DNA of 64,000 nucleotides from Flavobacterium sp. W4I14 (GTDB taxonomy: Bacteria; Bacteroidota; Bacteroidia; Sphingobacteriales; Sphingobacteriaceae): contig JAUSZU010000001.1 of the NCBI GenBank assembly GCA_030817875.1, forward strand, positions 1,364,001-1,428,000, read 5' to 3'. Of this stretch, positions 8,511-16,624 are shown piece after piece. Positions within the stretch are counted from its first letter, which is position 1, and each line of letters starts with the position of its first letter. Position numbers and translations under genes: made by a program. A model generated the notes under the pieces. It was not told where the DNA came from, searched no databases, and worked only from the letters and a program-made list of their open reading frames with translations.

Positions 8511-9586
8511 CTGTGGTTATCTAAAACCCGGAGCAGTTGATTTAAATCCTCTTCGGTATTATAAAAGTGAAACGAAATCCTTGTGCCTGCTCCTCGTGGT
8601 GAGCAAAGGATTTTGGCTGCAGCGATTTTGTCTACTGTTTTTTGATCCAATGGCATGCTCATAATGGTAGATTGATCTTTTCGCTCTAATGCCCAATCTG
8701 GAATTAAGCCTCTTGAATTTAATGCTAACCTGGCTTTGTTGGAAATTGCCTGTGCGGTTTTTTCTATCCAATCGAAACCAATTGAGCCAAGCTCATTTAA
8801 GCTTTCGTTTAATGTGCCAAAATTTAAGGTATCTAAATGCCCAGGTTCGAAACACATAGATAAATGGTCTTTGCCTTTTAAAAAGGGTGCTTTAGGTAAC
8901 TCGGCCAGTTTGTTTTTGCTGTAAATCGCATCTTTCATTCGATCGGAAAGAAATGCATAACCGTTTCCATATCCAGCCAAAAGCCATTTATAGCCACTTC
9001 CGATCAAAGCATCCAGGCCTGATTTTTCAAAGTTAAAATTTGTTGTACCTAAAAACTGAGTGCCATCACCGATCAACAAAAGATCAGGATATGTAGCTTT
9101 TAATTTCTGGATAAATTCATCATCCATCCTTAATCCACTAATGTATTGTACCATGCTAAATGCCAGTACGGTAGGTTTAAATTTTTCAATGGCAATGATG
9201 ATGTTTTCTTCTAACTTTTCATCAATGGCTATGCTATTGTACTCAAAACCCATACTGATTACAGGATAACTCACAGATGGATATTCTTCTTCCAATAATA
9301 GAAAACGATGGTTTTTGTCCAACCCACTCAATAAAGTATTAAAACCTACTGAAAAATTCTGAACCAGATAGGTGTTCCCGGATTTTGAACTGAAAAGTTT
9401 AGCAATGTTATTTCTGAGGTCGGTAATGATAGGCAGATTTTCCATTCTGAAAATACTTCCTCCGGCAATAAAGTCTTGATCATGTTTAGTTCTCCATTCT
9501 GCAAGATTGGTAGATAAAATGCCAGAATTAGCAGTGTTGAGATAGGTATATGCTGTGAGGATCGGAAAAGATAGGTTCATGCCCAA
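8507..9586 (-). CDS. Class V aminotransferase-fold PLP enzyme (EgtE candidate)
   Basis: A 359-residue fold-type I PLP enzyme of the cysteine desulfurase/isopenicillin N epimerase group. The start region YLNTANSG resembles the substrate-binding start of this family. IGDGTQFLG supplies the Asp that pairs with the PLP pyridine N, and GSGYKWLLAGYGNGY holds the Schiff-base Lys, where many relatives have SxHK. The last ergothioneine step, cleavage of the sulfoxide intermediate by EgtE, is done by this same fold, and the gene ends against egtD in opposite orientation. That makes it a good EgtE candidate, but class V enzymes are diverse and the link is positional. A start at the second Met (9580) is equally possible. 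Confidence 0.7.
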   Translation of the reverse strand: MGMNLSFPILTAYTYLNTANSGILSTNLAEWRTKHDQDFIAGGSIFRMENLPIITDLRNNIAKLFSSKSGNTYLVQNFSVGFNTLLSGLDKNHRFLLLEEEYPSVSYPVISMGFEYNSIAIDEKLEENIIIAIEKFKPTVLAFSMVQYISGLRMDDEFIQKLKATYPDLLLIGDGTQFLGTTNFNFEKSGLDALIGSGYKWLLAGYGNGYAFLSDRMKDAIYSKNKLAELPKAPFLKGKDHLSMCFEPGHLDTLNFGTLNESLNELGSIGFDWIEKTAQAISNKARLALNSRGLIPDWALERKDQSTIMSMPLDQKTVDKIAAAKILCSPRGAGTRISFHFYNTEEDLNQLLRVLDNHS

Positions 9587-9695
9587 ATTTAAAAGAATTG
9601 TGCGTTAATAAAATAGATGTTGCCACCGAAATTGATTTTTATACAAACCTATGAGAATCATGTTTGTTAGGTTAATACTATCTGCTAATGTTATT

Positions 9696-10169
9696 ATGGA
9701 AAATCAAACATCAATACTGGTTACGGAACTTAAAAAATTATTAAATGGGGGTGGAGCGCATGTAGGGTTTAAAGATGCTGTCGCCAATTTGCCTTTTAAT
9801 CTCTTGGGCGAAAAGCCTTACAACTTACCTTACAGTATTTGGCAATTGGTCGAACACATTAAAATCGCCCAGTGGGATATGCTCCAATTTAGTAAAGATG
9901 GATCGCATCGATCGCCAAAATGGCCAGATGAATATTGGCCTAAAGAACTGGCGCCTAAGGATGAACATGCCTGGAACAATACACTAAAACAGATTGATGC
10001 TGATCTGAAAGAATTTATTGCTTTATTAGATTCAGATTTATATGAGCCAATCCCGCATGGCGATGGACAAAGTATATTACGCGAAGCCCTACAGATTGCC
10101 GATCATAATGCCTACCACGTTGCCGAAATTGTAGTTATCAGGCGTTTGTTGGGTGCCTGGAAAAGCTAA
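9696..10169 (+). CDS. DinB family putative metal-dependent hydrolase
   Basis: A four-helix DinB-superfamily protein of 157 residues. The three metal-binding histidines are visible in QLVEHIKIAQWD and ADHNAYHVAE. The start MENQTSIL is preferred over an upstream ATG at 9651, because the extra 15 residues are hydrophobic and unlike the family. Members bind a divalent metal; several take part in thiol-dependent detoxification. It lies just beyond the PLP enzyme, in the opposite orientation. The substrate is unknown. Confidence 0.8.
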   Translation: MENQTSILVTELKKLLNGGGAHVGFKDAVANLPFNLLGEKPYNLPYSIWQLVEHIKIAQWDMLQFSKDGSHRSPKWPDEYWPKELAPKDEHAWNNTLKQIDADLKEFIALLDSDLYEPIPHGDGQSILREALQIADHNAYHVAEIVVIRRLLGAWKS

Positions 10170-10282
10170 GTAAATGTCTCGTTTGGGCCTGTACTTTGCC
10201 GCTTATGCAGCCTGTTACTATTATTTTAATCCGCTAAATTTAACTGTTCGTTCTCGCGAAAAATTGATTTAAAAAAAGATTT

Positions 10283-10666
10283 ATGTTACAAAACTCAAAA
10301 GCATTCAGCTCGTTTTCTGTAGACGATGTACAGAAAGCAAAAGATTTTTATCAAGGCGTATTGGGGATCGAAGTGAAAGATAACCCGATGGGCGTAATTG
10401 AACTGGTTGTTTCCGGATCAGCAAATGTATTACTTTATCCAAAGCCAAATCATGTTCCGGCAACTTTTACGGTACTTAATTTTCCAGTTAAAAATATAGA
10501 TCAAGCGGCGGACGAACTTATTGCCAAGGGAATAAAGTTCGAGATTTACAATGAAGAGTATCTCAAAACGGATAGCAAAGGCATCTCCCGGGGAAACGGA
10601 GGGCCAAACATCGCTTGGTTTAGAGATCCTGCCGGCAATATTTTGTCTATTTTAGAAACAGATTAG
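10283..10666 (+). CDS. VOC (glyoxalase/bleomycin resistance/dioxygenase) superfamily protein
   Basis: A 127-residue two-module VOC protein. [22 protein letters not shown] is the typical first beta-alpha unit, and [16 protein letters not shown] is the classic final strand pair. A well-placed metal His is not obvious in the first module, so it may bind a ligand rather than catalyse metal chemistry. It is an isolated gene that ends at a strong terminator shared with the convergent ackA. Function cannot be narrowed further. Confidence 0.8.
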   Translation: MLQNSKAFSSFSVDDVQKAKDFYQGVLGIEVKDNPMGVIELVVSGSANVLLYPKPNHVPATFTVLNFPVKNIDQAADELIAKGIKFEIYNEEYLKTDSKGISRGNGGPNIAWFRDPAGNILSILETD

Positions 10667-10674
10667 GCCTGGTC

Positions 10675-10727
10675 AGACTTCAGAAGTTAGCCATGAGCAT
10701 TGCCATTGGCGCAAACTTCGGAAGTCT
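10675..10727. terminator. Hairpin between the convergent VOC gene and ackA
   Basis: Arms 10675-10688 and 10714-10727 (AGACTTCAGAAGTT and its partner) pair over 14 bp with one mismatch around a 25-nt loop. It sits between two convergent stop codons, 6 bp before the ackA stop. No long T-run follows, so it is terminator-like rather than canonical. Confidence 0.6.
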
Positions 10728-10732
10728 TGCTA

Positions 10733-11929
10733 CTAGCCTATAAGCTCAAAACATTGGTGAGCAATTTCATATTCTTCGTTGGTTGGAATAACCAGGATTT
10801 TTACTTTAGCGCTTACCTTGTTAATTTCTTTCAATTCTCCATTATAGGCTGTATTTTGAGCTGGATCTAATTCAATGCCCAGGTAATTCAGCTCCGAACA
10901 TACAGCCTCACGCATGTTGCTGTCGTTTTCGCCTACACCAGCGGTAAATACTATTGTATCTATGCCATTTAAAATAGCTGCATAAGCACCAATAAATTTC
11001 TTGATTCTATAAGCATAAAGTTTTAGCGCCAAAATTGCAGTTGCATTGCCTTCACTAACCATTTTCCTGATATCGCGCATATCACTCGAGCCACCTACAC
11101 CTAACAGTCCTGATTGTTTATTAACCAGGGTGCTCAACTGCTCTAAAGTATATCCAGAATGTTCCATTAAGTGAAAAATAACCGATGGATCGATGTCTCC
11201 AGAACGTGTGCCCATCATTAAACCGCTTAATGGGCCAAATCCCATACTCGTATCTACTGATTTACCATTTCTAATGGCAGTAATGCTGCAACCGTTGCCC
11301 AGGTGAATGCTGATAATTTTTGTATCAACTTTGTTTAACCACTTAATGGCCTGCTCACTTACATATTTATGGCTGGTACCATGAAATCCATATACCCTGA
11401 TGCCATGTTCTTTGTAATACCATTCGGGAATGGCATAACGATAGGCCTGTTCTGGTATGGTTTGATGAAATGCTGTATCGAATACTGCAATTTGTTTCGC
11501 GTTTACAAAAGTCTGTTCGGCTACTTCAATACATTTATAATTAACCGGATTATGCAGCGGCGCAAGAGAAAACAGCTTTTTGATCTGGTGTTTTACCTCA
11601 TCTGTAATAAGGGTTGCGCCTGTAAAATGTTCACCTCCATGCACTACTCTATGGCCAACAGCAGCAATATCATCAGGGCTGGCTATTACCGCGTATTCTC
11701 CTTCAGTTAGCAAAGCTAAAACCTGTTTCAAGCCTTCGCCGTGGTTAGCAATAAAACCAGATTGTTCAATGCTATACTTTTCGTTGTTGCGATAAACTGT
11801 ATGTTTAATAAACGAGCCTTCAATGCCAATACGCTCTACCAGACCGCTGCAAACCGGCGCTTTTTCTGGCATGTTAAAAAGCTGGTATTTTAAGGAACTA
11901 CTTCCGGAGTTGATTACTAAAATGTTCAT
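10733..11929 (-). CDS. ackA: Acetate kinase
   Basis: Interconverts acetyl phosphate plus ADP with acetate plus ATP in the cytoplasm, working with Pta. The 398 residues match the usual length. Visible motifs are INSGSSSLKYQLF at the N-terminus, HGTSHKYV, FGPLSGLMMGTRSGDIDP and the C-terminal GVGENDSNMRE. It follows pta with a single base between them, a two-gene operon transcribed leftwards and ending at the hairpin at 10675-10727. Confidence 0.97.
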   Translation of the reverse strand: MNILVINSGSSSLKYQLFNMPEKAPVCSGLVERIGIEGSFIKHTVYRNNEKYSIEQSGFIANHGEGLKQVLALLTEGEYAVIASPDDIAAVGHRVVHGGEHFTGATLITDEVKHQIKKLFSLAPLHNPVNYKCIEVAEQTFVNAKQIAVFDTAFHQTIPEQAYRYAIPEWYYKEHGIRVYGFHGTSHKYVSEQAIKWLNKVDTKIISIHLGNGCSITAIRNGKSVDTSMGFGPLSGLMMGTRSGDIDPSVIFHLMEHSGYTLEQLSTLVNKQSGLLGVGGSSDMRDIRKMVSEGNATAILALKLYAYRIKKFIGAYAAILNGIDTIVFTAGVGENDSNMREAVCSELNYLGIELDPAQNTAYNGELKEINKVSAKVKILVIPTNEEYEIAHQCFELIG

Positions 11930-11930
11930 A

Positions 11931-14018
11931 TTAAATATCTTGGCATTGGATCGCTGTAATTACAACGGTATTAAAAATATCATCTACCGTACAGCCACGG
12001 CTTAAATCGTTTATTGGTTTGTTTAAGCCCTGCAGCATGGGGCCAATGGCCAGTGCACCGGTTTCGCGCTGTACCGCTTTATAGGTGTTATTTCCGGTAT
12101 TTAGGTCGGGGAAGATCAATACACTTGCTCTACCTGCTACCTCAGAGCCTGGTAATTTTTGTTTGCCTACAAGTGGATCTACAGCAGCATCATATTGTAT
12201 CGGACCTTCAATTTTTAATTCCGGATGCCTTACTTTAACTATGGCAGTGGCTTCTCTCACGCGTTCTACATCTTCACCTTCTCCTGATGTGCCAGAAGAA
12301 TAAGATAACATGGCAATGCGTGGCTCAATGCCGAATTTGGCACTGCTTTCTGCTGAAGAAATTGCTATTTCTGCCAGCTGTTGGGCAGTAGGATTGGGGT
12401 TAACCGCACAATCTCCAAATATGGCCACTCTTTCTGGCAGGCACATAAAGAAAATGGATGAAACCACCGATACGCCTGGCTTGGTTTTAACAAACTGTAA
12501 AGCAGGCCTGATGGTGTGCTGAGTGGTATGAACCGCACCCGAAACCATCCCATCTGCATCACCCTTGTAAACCATCATGGTTCCGAAATAAGAAACATCG
12601 GTCATCATATCCCTGGCCATTTCGAGGTTTACATTCTTGGCTTTACGTAGTTCGTGCAAGGTATCTACATAATCGTTATAATGAGCCGATTGGCCTGGAT
12701 TATGTATTTTTATAGTGTTGGGATCCAGATTTAATCCAAGTCTTTTAATCGTGTTGGTAATTTCGCTTGGATCGCCCAAGAGGGTGATGTCTACAATATC
12801 CTGGGTAATGAGTTTCTCCACTGCTTTTAAAATGCGTTCGTCATTTCCTTCTGGTAAAACAATATGTTTTTTATCGCGTTTGGCCCATTTAACCAGTTGG
12901 TATTGAAACATATGTGGCGTAATACCCTGATAGCTGAAAGTGATAATTTTATCATCCAGTGCTTTTATATCCACATATTTTTCAAAAAGCTCTATTGCCA
13001 CTGCAATTTTCTTCTTGTTTTCAATTGTGATTTTGGAGTGGATACCGCCAATGGTTGTAGTGGTTTCGAAAGTTCCCTTTTTAACCGCTATTATTGGAAT
13101 AATGGTTTGTAAACCTTCAATCAATTTAATAATCGGCTCATCTGGTAAACTGCCTGCGGTTAAAACAATGCCTGCAATTTTTGGGTAATTGGCTGATAAG
13201 TTGGCCTGAAGTGCGCCAATAATGATATCACCACGATCGCCGGGGGTAACAATAAGCAGGTTGTCTTTTATGTGCCTTAAAAAATTAGGCAACATCATGG
13301 CACCGGTCACAAAATTATCAACCTGGTTATCCAATAGTTCAGCTCCAAAAAGTACCTCACCACCTAGTGCCAATGTAATTTCTTTCATTGTTGGACTTTG
13401 CAGGCTAGTTTCAGTGGGAATAACGGCAATAAGTAATTCGGCTGGCAGTTGATTCGTTAAAGCTTGTTTAATACGGTCTGCCTCCTCCGGATTCACCATA
13501 TTGGCCACTACGCCTAATACCTGCACATCTCGCAATAGGAAGTTACGGTAAATGTTGATAGCCGATTTAAAAAGCTCACTTGCTGTTTTGTTCTTTCCCG
13601 ATACCACTATTAAAACTGGTGCACCTAAGTTTTTGGCCATTAAGGCATTCGATTCGAACTCAAATGCCATGCCTTCGCCTAAAAAGTCGCTGCCTTCAAT
13701 AACGGTAAAATCATAGTTGTCCTCCAGTTTTTTATATTTACTGATAATGGTATTGATAATTGCTCCACTATCTTCTGCTTGGTGCAGCATTTCCTGTCGG
13801 GTAAAGGCAAAAGCATCCTCATATTTAACCGGGAGTGAGAAATAATCCAACATGGCTTCTACATGTTCATCTTTTTTATTCTGATCGTCTTGCGCAATAA
13901 TGGGTTTAAAGTAACCTACCTTTTGCGTTTTGGCCAATAACATATTGATCATTCCGAAAGCAATTACTGATTTTCCGGTATAGGGTTCGGCCGAAGCAAT
14001 GAATATATTTTTAGTCAT
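11931..14018 (-). CDS. pta: Phosphate acetyltransferase, long form
   Basis: Interconverts acetyl-CoA and acetyl phosphate. It is the long, 695-residue form found in many bacteria. The N-terminal third is a BioD-like P-loop domain (SAEPYTGKSVIAFG), the middle a DRTGG regulatory domain (TPGDRGDIIIGA), and the catalytic PTA domain covers about residues 370-690 (VLPEGNDERILKA, GMVSGAVHTT, NPNPTAQQLAE). It is the first gene of pta-ackA. A repeat-rich 574-bp gap lies upstream. Confidence 0.96.
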   Translation of the reverse strand: MTKNIFIASAEPYTGKSVIAFGMINMLLAKTQKVGYFKPIIAQDDQNKKDEHVEAMLDYFSLPVKYEDAFAFTRQEMLHQAEDSGAIINTIISKYKKLEDNYDFTVIEGSDFLGEGMAFEFESNALMAKNLGAPVLIVVSGKNKTASELFKSAINIYRNFLLRDVQVLGVVANMVNPEEADRIKQALTNQLPAELLIAVIPTETSLQSPTMKEITLALGGEVLFGAELLDNQVDNFVTGAMMLPNFLRHIKDNLLIVTPGDRGDIIIGALQANLSANYPKIAGIVLTAGSLPDEPIIKLIEGLQTIIPIIAVKKGTFETTTTIGGIHSKITIENKKKIAVAIELFEKYVDIKALDDKIITFSYQGITPHMFQYQLVKWAKRDKKHIVLPEGNDERILKAVEKLITQDIVDITLLGDPSEITNTIKRLGLNLDPNTIKIHNPGQSAHYNDYVDTLHELRKAKNVNLEMARDMMTDVSYFGTMMVYKGDADGMVSGAVHTTQHTIRPALQFVKTKPGVSVVSSIFFMCLPERVAIFGDCAVNPNPTAQQLAEIAISSAESSAKFGIEPRIAMLSYSSGTSGEGEDVERVREATAIVKVRHPELKIEGPIQYDAAVDPLVGKQKLPGSEVAGRASVLIFPDLNTGNNTYKAVQRETGALAIGPMLQGLNKPINDLSRGCTVDDIFNTVVITAIQCQDI

Positions 14019-14183
14019 AAATAAGGGTCAATGTATAGGAATAACCAATCACGCCCAATATAGTTGGAAATATCTATTTTAAAAACTAAAAGAGGTTAAG
14101 TTTTTAATTGCTTGATTAGAAAACTTGGGTCAGGTATTTCGATAGCCATAAATAGGAAACTTTAGTAATAAGCTGCGAGGCAT

Positions 14184-14306
14184 CGTCATTGCGAGAAGGC
14201 TTTTTGAGCCGACGAAGCAATCTTACAACGATTGTTACTAGCGTGCGCTTTAAGATGTTTCGTTCCTCGAAATGACGAGCTTTCTATGGATTCTGTCAAT
14301 GATAGC
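14184..14306. repeat. Intergenic palindromic repeat, family A (CGTCATTGCGAGAAGGC type)
   Basis: Starts CGTCATTGCGAGAAGGC, contains GACGAAGCAATCTTA, and closes with CGAAATGACGA at 14268-14278, so its ends pair. A tail TCTGTCAATGATAGCG follows at 14292-14306. Close relatives lie at 22902 and 52462. Confidence 0.8.
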
Positions 14307-14351
14307 GGTTAGAATTTTTCAAATACATCGTAATGTTATGTTGGGAGGTAT

Positions 14352-14483
14352 CGTCATCTCGACCGTAGTGTTCCAAAGGAACTCCTTTGGAGGAGAGATC
14401 TTTTAAGATAGTTCAAAGATTTCTCCATTCCACTGTGTTCCAGTCGAAATGACGACCGTTCTTTGCAATCTGTCAATGATCGC
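14352..14483. repeat. Intergenic palindromic repeat, family B (CGTCATCTCGACCG type)
   Basis: Starts TCGTCATCTCGACCG, includes GGAACTCCTTTGGAGGAG and a TTTCTCCATTCCACTGTGTTCC segment, and closes CGAAATGACGA near 14455. The same tail type (CTGTCAATGATCGC) follows at 14470-14483. Relatives lie at 25806, 35846 and 49678. Confidence 0.8.
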
Positions 14484-14592
14484 CTGTCGAAGTACCAGAT
14501 TAATAGATAGTAAGTGTTTCGATTACTTATGTCGATTCAAATTGGAACCTTCTTGCCAGTGGTGGAGCCGTAATAGCTAAATTGAATCGGTT

Positions 14593-14811
14593 TTATGCAT
14601 TTGATTCAATCAATAACTTTAACATTTTTAGCCTATGTATAAGTGGTAGGTTCACTTTTGCATCAGGATTAAGCTTTAAAGGCATAAAATGACTTTCCAG
14701 AAAATGATCATAATCGGTAATTACGGTAGCCTGATTCAGATAAATTGGAACGTCTTGCTTTCCTGCCTGGGTAAAAAAATCTTCTAGCTGCTGTATTTCT
14801 TGGATGGTCAT
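14593..14811 (-). CDS. Small conserved-looking hypothetical protein (DUF6965-like)
   Basis: A 72-residue cytoplasmic protein. The pattern of an amphipathic N-terminal helix, PIYLNQATVITD, FLESHFMPL and a Leu-rich final helix (LIHRLKMLKLLIE) resembles small Bacteroidota proteins grouped as DUF6965. The assignment is from memory of the pattern. No function is known. It stands alone between a repeat cluster and the CoiA-like gene. Confidence 0.6.
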   Translation of the reverse strand: MTIQEIQQLEDFFTQAGKQDVPIYLNQATVITDYDHFLESHFMPLKLNPDAKVNLPLIHRLKMLKLLIESNA

Positions 14812-14983
14812 ACTGCAAAGTTATCATTCTATTTTGAGCAGATGGAATTATTTTTTTTTGACAGGTAGTATCTGCCTAATGCTCAATCATAATTATTTTT
14901 AAATATTGTTTGTACTAAAAATTTTAGTTTAAATTTGTTTTCCCTAATTAATTGTTTTAGTGTTCTAATCACATTGAAAGAGA

Positions 14984-15661
14984 ATGAACAATAGTGAAAT
15001 GAAAAAAGATATCCTCCGTTCAGATATGATTCAGGATATTTCATCACTTAAAAAAGAATATTGCCGAAAGGAGACCGCATGGCACCGAGATTGGAAATTG
15101 GCTTTCCCGCCATCATTTAGAGAAGTTGCTTTTTATGATGCAGCCAATGCCGATATCCATCGTGCTGATGTATTTACCCCATCCGGTTATACAATCGAGT
15201 TTCAAAATTCTCCGATCACATTGGCCGAGCTTAATAGTAGAGAGGCATTTTATCCAAATTTAATATGGGTATTGAATGGCAAAAAATTTAAGGGATTCAA
15301 AATATTGAAACATTTACCTGATGTGGATGATCCCAGGCTAAAGGATTATGAATTTTGTCATTCCGATCACCTTTCTATGGTTAGGAAATCAGAGGTAATG
15401 CAGGGGGTGCCCAATCCAAAAATACTTAATTTTTATCATCCCGAACTTCAGGGCATTAAACTCACCTCAAACCTTTACTCTTTTTGTTGGAAACAGCCAC
15501 ATAGTGTATGGTATTTAGCTACCGCAAAAATAATTGTAGACTTAGGTGGGTATTTTTTATATGAGCTAAAACAGCGTAACCAATTAAATGGAAATTATCC
15601 ATACCTGAAAATGTTAAGTAGGAAAGCCTTTATCGATTGGCATACCCCACCAGAGCTTTAA
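14984..15661 (+). CDS. CoiA-like nuclease-domain protein
   Basis: A 225-residue protein resembling the competence protein CoiA nuclease domain, a PD-(D/E)xK-type fold. The N-terminal region has HRDWK, then HRADVFTPSGYTIEFQNSPI, which supplies the Asp and the ExQ pair expected at the active site, and NLIWVLNGKKF follows. It lacks the long C-terminal extension of Firmicutes CoiA. In Bacteroidota such proteins occur as solitary genes; a role in DNA processing is inferred from the fold. A second ATG at 14999 is an alternative start. It ends at a strong bidirectional hairpin. Confidence 0.75.
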   Translation: MNNSEMKKDILRSDMIQDISSLKKEYCRKETAWHRDWKLAFPPSFREVAFYDAANADIHRADVFTPSGYTIEFQNSPITLAELNSREAFYPNLIWVLNGKKFKGFKILKHLPDVDDPRLKDYEFCHSDHLSMVRKSEVMQGVPNPKILNFYHPELQGIKLTSNLYSFCWKQPHSVWYLATAKIIVDLGGYFLYELKQRNQLNGNYPYLKMLSRKAFIDWHTPPEL

Positions 15662-15721
15662 TTATAACCTTCGAAAAAATCAATTCGGTAATTAAGGATA
15701 AGATCAAAAGTGAAAAAAATG

Positions 15722-15763
15722 TAGCGTATTAAATCTCTTGATCTTAAGAAATTTAATACGCTA
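15722..15763. terminator. Bidirectional hairpin between CoiA-like gene and DUF4142 gene
   Basis: Perfect 13-bp arms TAGCGTATTAAAT at 15722-15734 and its complement at 15751-15763, with an inner TCTT/AAGA pairing. It lies between two convergent genes. Confidence 0.75.
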
Positions 15764-15770
15764 AACCGCA

Positions 15771-16352
15771 TTATTTCATGCTATCGTTAATTTTGTTGAT
15801 CATCACCAAATGGCTTTGAACTATTGGTGCAGTTTTCTTTGCAAAAGCTTTAAGATCTGCATCTTTCCCATCTCTTGATTCATCTTCCATTAATTTTAGT
15901 GTAGATTTATGGCCACTCACCATGGCATCAACATAAGCTTTATCAAAATCTGCTCCTGATTTTTTGCTCAGGTCATCCATTTTTTTCTTGTGTTCATCAT
16001 CTACAGTACTTGGCAGTGTAATGTTTTTTTGTTTAGCAATGGCCGTTAATTCGGTGTTTGCCATGCCGTGGTCTTTTACCATCATGGTTGCAAATTCTTT
16101 AACCTGCGGATTGCTGCTTTTTTCGAGGGCCAGTTTTCCCAGTTCTACTTCAGCCATACCGCCAACAGCTGCCTGTGTAGTAAACTTCGCGTCAGCTCCA
16201 TCTACTGCAATTCCTCCGGTGGCAACAGCATTGGTTGAACTGTCTTTAGCCATGTTTAAACTATCGGCACTTTCTTTGGCATCCTTGTTTCCTCCATTGC
16301 AGGCCTGAAATGCTAAGGCAGAAATGGCCAATAAATAAATTAACTTTTTCAT
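15771..16352 (-). CDS. DUF4142 lipoprotein
   Basis: A 193-residue exported protein. The N-terminus is a lipoprotein signal (MKKLIYLLAISALAFQAC, Cys at 18), followed by a Ser/Ala/Asp-rich linker. The DUF4142 four-helix domain begins near residue 58 with GGMAEVELGKLALEKS and has the paired VKEFATMMVKDH and FDKAYVDAMVSGH helices, a ferritin-like bundle typical of the family. It is predicted to be anchored in a membrane facing the periplasm. A second DUF4142 protein lies at 40846. Function is unknown; related genes are often stress-induced. Confidence 0.88.
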   Translation of the reverse strand: MKKLIYLLAISALAFQACNGGNKDAKESADSLNMAKDSSTNAVATGGIAVDGADAKFTTQAAVGGMAEVELGKLALEKSSNPQVKEFATMMVKDHGMANTELTAIAKQKNITLPSTVDDEHKKKMDDLSKKSGADFDKAYVDAMVSGHKSTLKLMEDESRDGKDADLKAFAKKTAPIVQSHLVMINKINDSMK

Positions 16353-16511
16353 ATACTTCGTTTTTTGTTGTATCTACATAAACATGTTTTAAACCAAAAG
16401 GGTTTTAAGCTTTTAAAATAATCGGGTGTAGGTAAATGTCAGATGCTCAGCTGGGTAGGCTGGTTTTTGTAATAGGGGTAGTAGATAAGGTCTAAAATTT
16501 AACAATTCTTA

Positions 16512-16543
16512 TTTGGACTTGATCTAAATAGAGGCTATATTTG
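16512..16543 (+). promoter_or_regulatory. Bacteroidota-type promoter of the xus operon
   Basis: TTTG at 16512-16515 and TATATTTG at 16536-16543 match the -33 and -7 consensus (TTTG, TAnnTTTG) exactly with 20 nt between. Transcription should start near 16550, giving a leader of about 75 nt. Confidence 0.75.
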
Positions 16544-16549
16544 CCGAAA

Positions 16550-16624
16550 ACAAAAATGCCACACGGTTCAGACCCGTGTGGCTAAACCGGAAATCCGGCT
16601 CACCTTTAATCTCCATTAAAAGCC
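16550..16624 (+). promoter_or_regulatory. Structured 5' leader of the xus operon
   Basis: A perfect 9-bp stem (16558-16566 with 16574-16582, 7-nt loop TTCAGAC) is followed after 4 nt by a CCGG-AAAT-CCGG hairpin (16587-16598) and then the start codon at 16625. I do not recognise a known riboswitch class. Read on the other strand, the first hairpin is followed by ATTTTTGTTTT and would be a terminator, so an alternative role is stopping antisense transcription. Confidence 0.5.

Larger units (their letters stand above)
14019..14592. other. Repeat-containing intergenic region
   Basis: This 574-bp gap between divergently read pta and the small DUF6965-like gene holds two different CGTCAT palindromic elements (14184-14306 and 14352-14483), described separately. 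No gene or convincing promoter is seen in the remaining sequence. Confidence 0.7.

Noticed and set aside
9651-9695. Earlier start for the DinB gene
   Set aside because: The added residues are hydrophobic and not part of the DinB fold; 9696 gives the expected length.
11369-13452. Several plus-strand frames over ackA and pta
   Set aside because: They lie antisense to clear full-length acetate kinase and phosphate acetyltransferase genes and show no family motifs.
16550-16624. Cobalamin, TPP, SAM or fluoride riboswitch
   Set aside because: The leader is too short and lacks the conserved boxes of these classes.
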